Assembly: GCA_025656435.1 (NCBI GenBank)
Contig: JAHXHT010000154.1
Location: 1 to 5,691, forward strand
Source: Candidatus Thiodiazotropha sp. (ex Gloverina cf. vestifex)
Lineage (GTDB): Bacteria > Pseudomonadota > Gammaproteobacteria > Chromatiales > Chromatiaceae
Direction: 5' to 3'
Length of the DNA stretch: 5,691 nucleotides
The translations under genes and the position numbers were made by a program. This document shows, piece after piece, positions 5,683 through 5,691 of the stretch; the first letter of the stretch is position 1, and every line of letters begins with the position of its first letter. The notes beneath the pieces were generated by a model. It was not told where the DNA came from, searched no databases, and saw nothing but the letters and a program-made list of their open reading frames with translations.

Positions 5683-5691
5683 GACTTTCGC

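Overview
The window looks like a chromosomal segment from a gammaproteobacterium. This is inferred from the close match of AroC and Ndk to Escherichia coli residue numbering, from a TolC-type outer-membrane channel (so a Gram-negative envelope), and from a tRNA-Leu(CAG) of enterobacterial type. A sulfur-oxidising or symbiotic gammaproteobacterium would fit, but the genus cannot be fixed from this sequence.

Layout, left to right. Positions 3-84 are one arm of a long inverted repeat. Positions 85-265 show no convincing gene. A minus-strand tRNA-Leu(CAG) follows (306-392), with a rho-independent terminator (266-298) and a consensus-like promoter (431-459) that runs divergently from the next gene. 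Five complete plus-strand protein genes come after it: an exported M23-type peptidase (540-1409), a TolC-family outer-membrane protein (1509-2831), chorismate synthase aroC (2838-3932), a 12-helix MFS transporter resembling the HcaT/LacY-like group (3935-5083), and nucleoside diphosphate kinase ndk (5172-5600). The second arm of the inverted repeat (5601-5682) starts at the base after the ndk stop codon.

The tolC, aroC and MFS genes are separated by 6 and 2 bases and are probably one transcript. The peptidase lies 99 bases upstream of tolC and ndk lies 88 bases downstream of the MFS gene, so each could have its own promoter. The genes serve envelope maintenance (peptidase), export or efflux (TolC), aromatic amino-acid precursor synthesis (AroC), uptake of an unknown small molecule (MFS) and nucleotide balance (Ndk). 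All are ordinary chromosomal genes. I see no sign of a new defence or mobile cargo system among them.

The one structure that ordinary genes do not explain is the inverted repeat: 82 bases with a single mismatch, at the two extremes of the window. Its inner tips (GGAAGCTCTGAAC...) resemble IS5-type terminal repeats, and each tip is followed by a four-base flank (CTAG, and TTAG on the minus strand) that fits the YTAR target preference of the IS5 subgroup. The best reading is two copies of one insertion sequence in opposite orientation, inner ends facing each other, bracketing about 5.5 kb of core genes. Only 80-90 bases of each copy are visible, so the element family is an inference.
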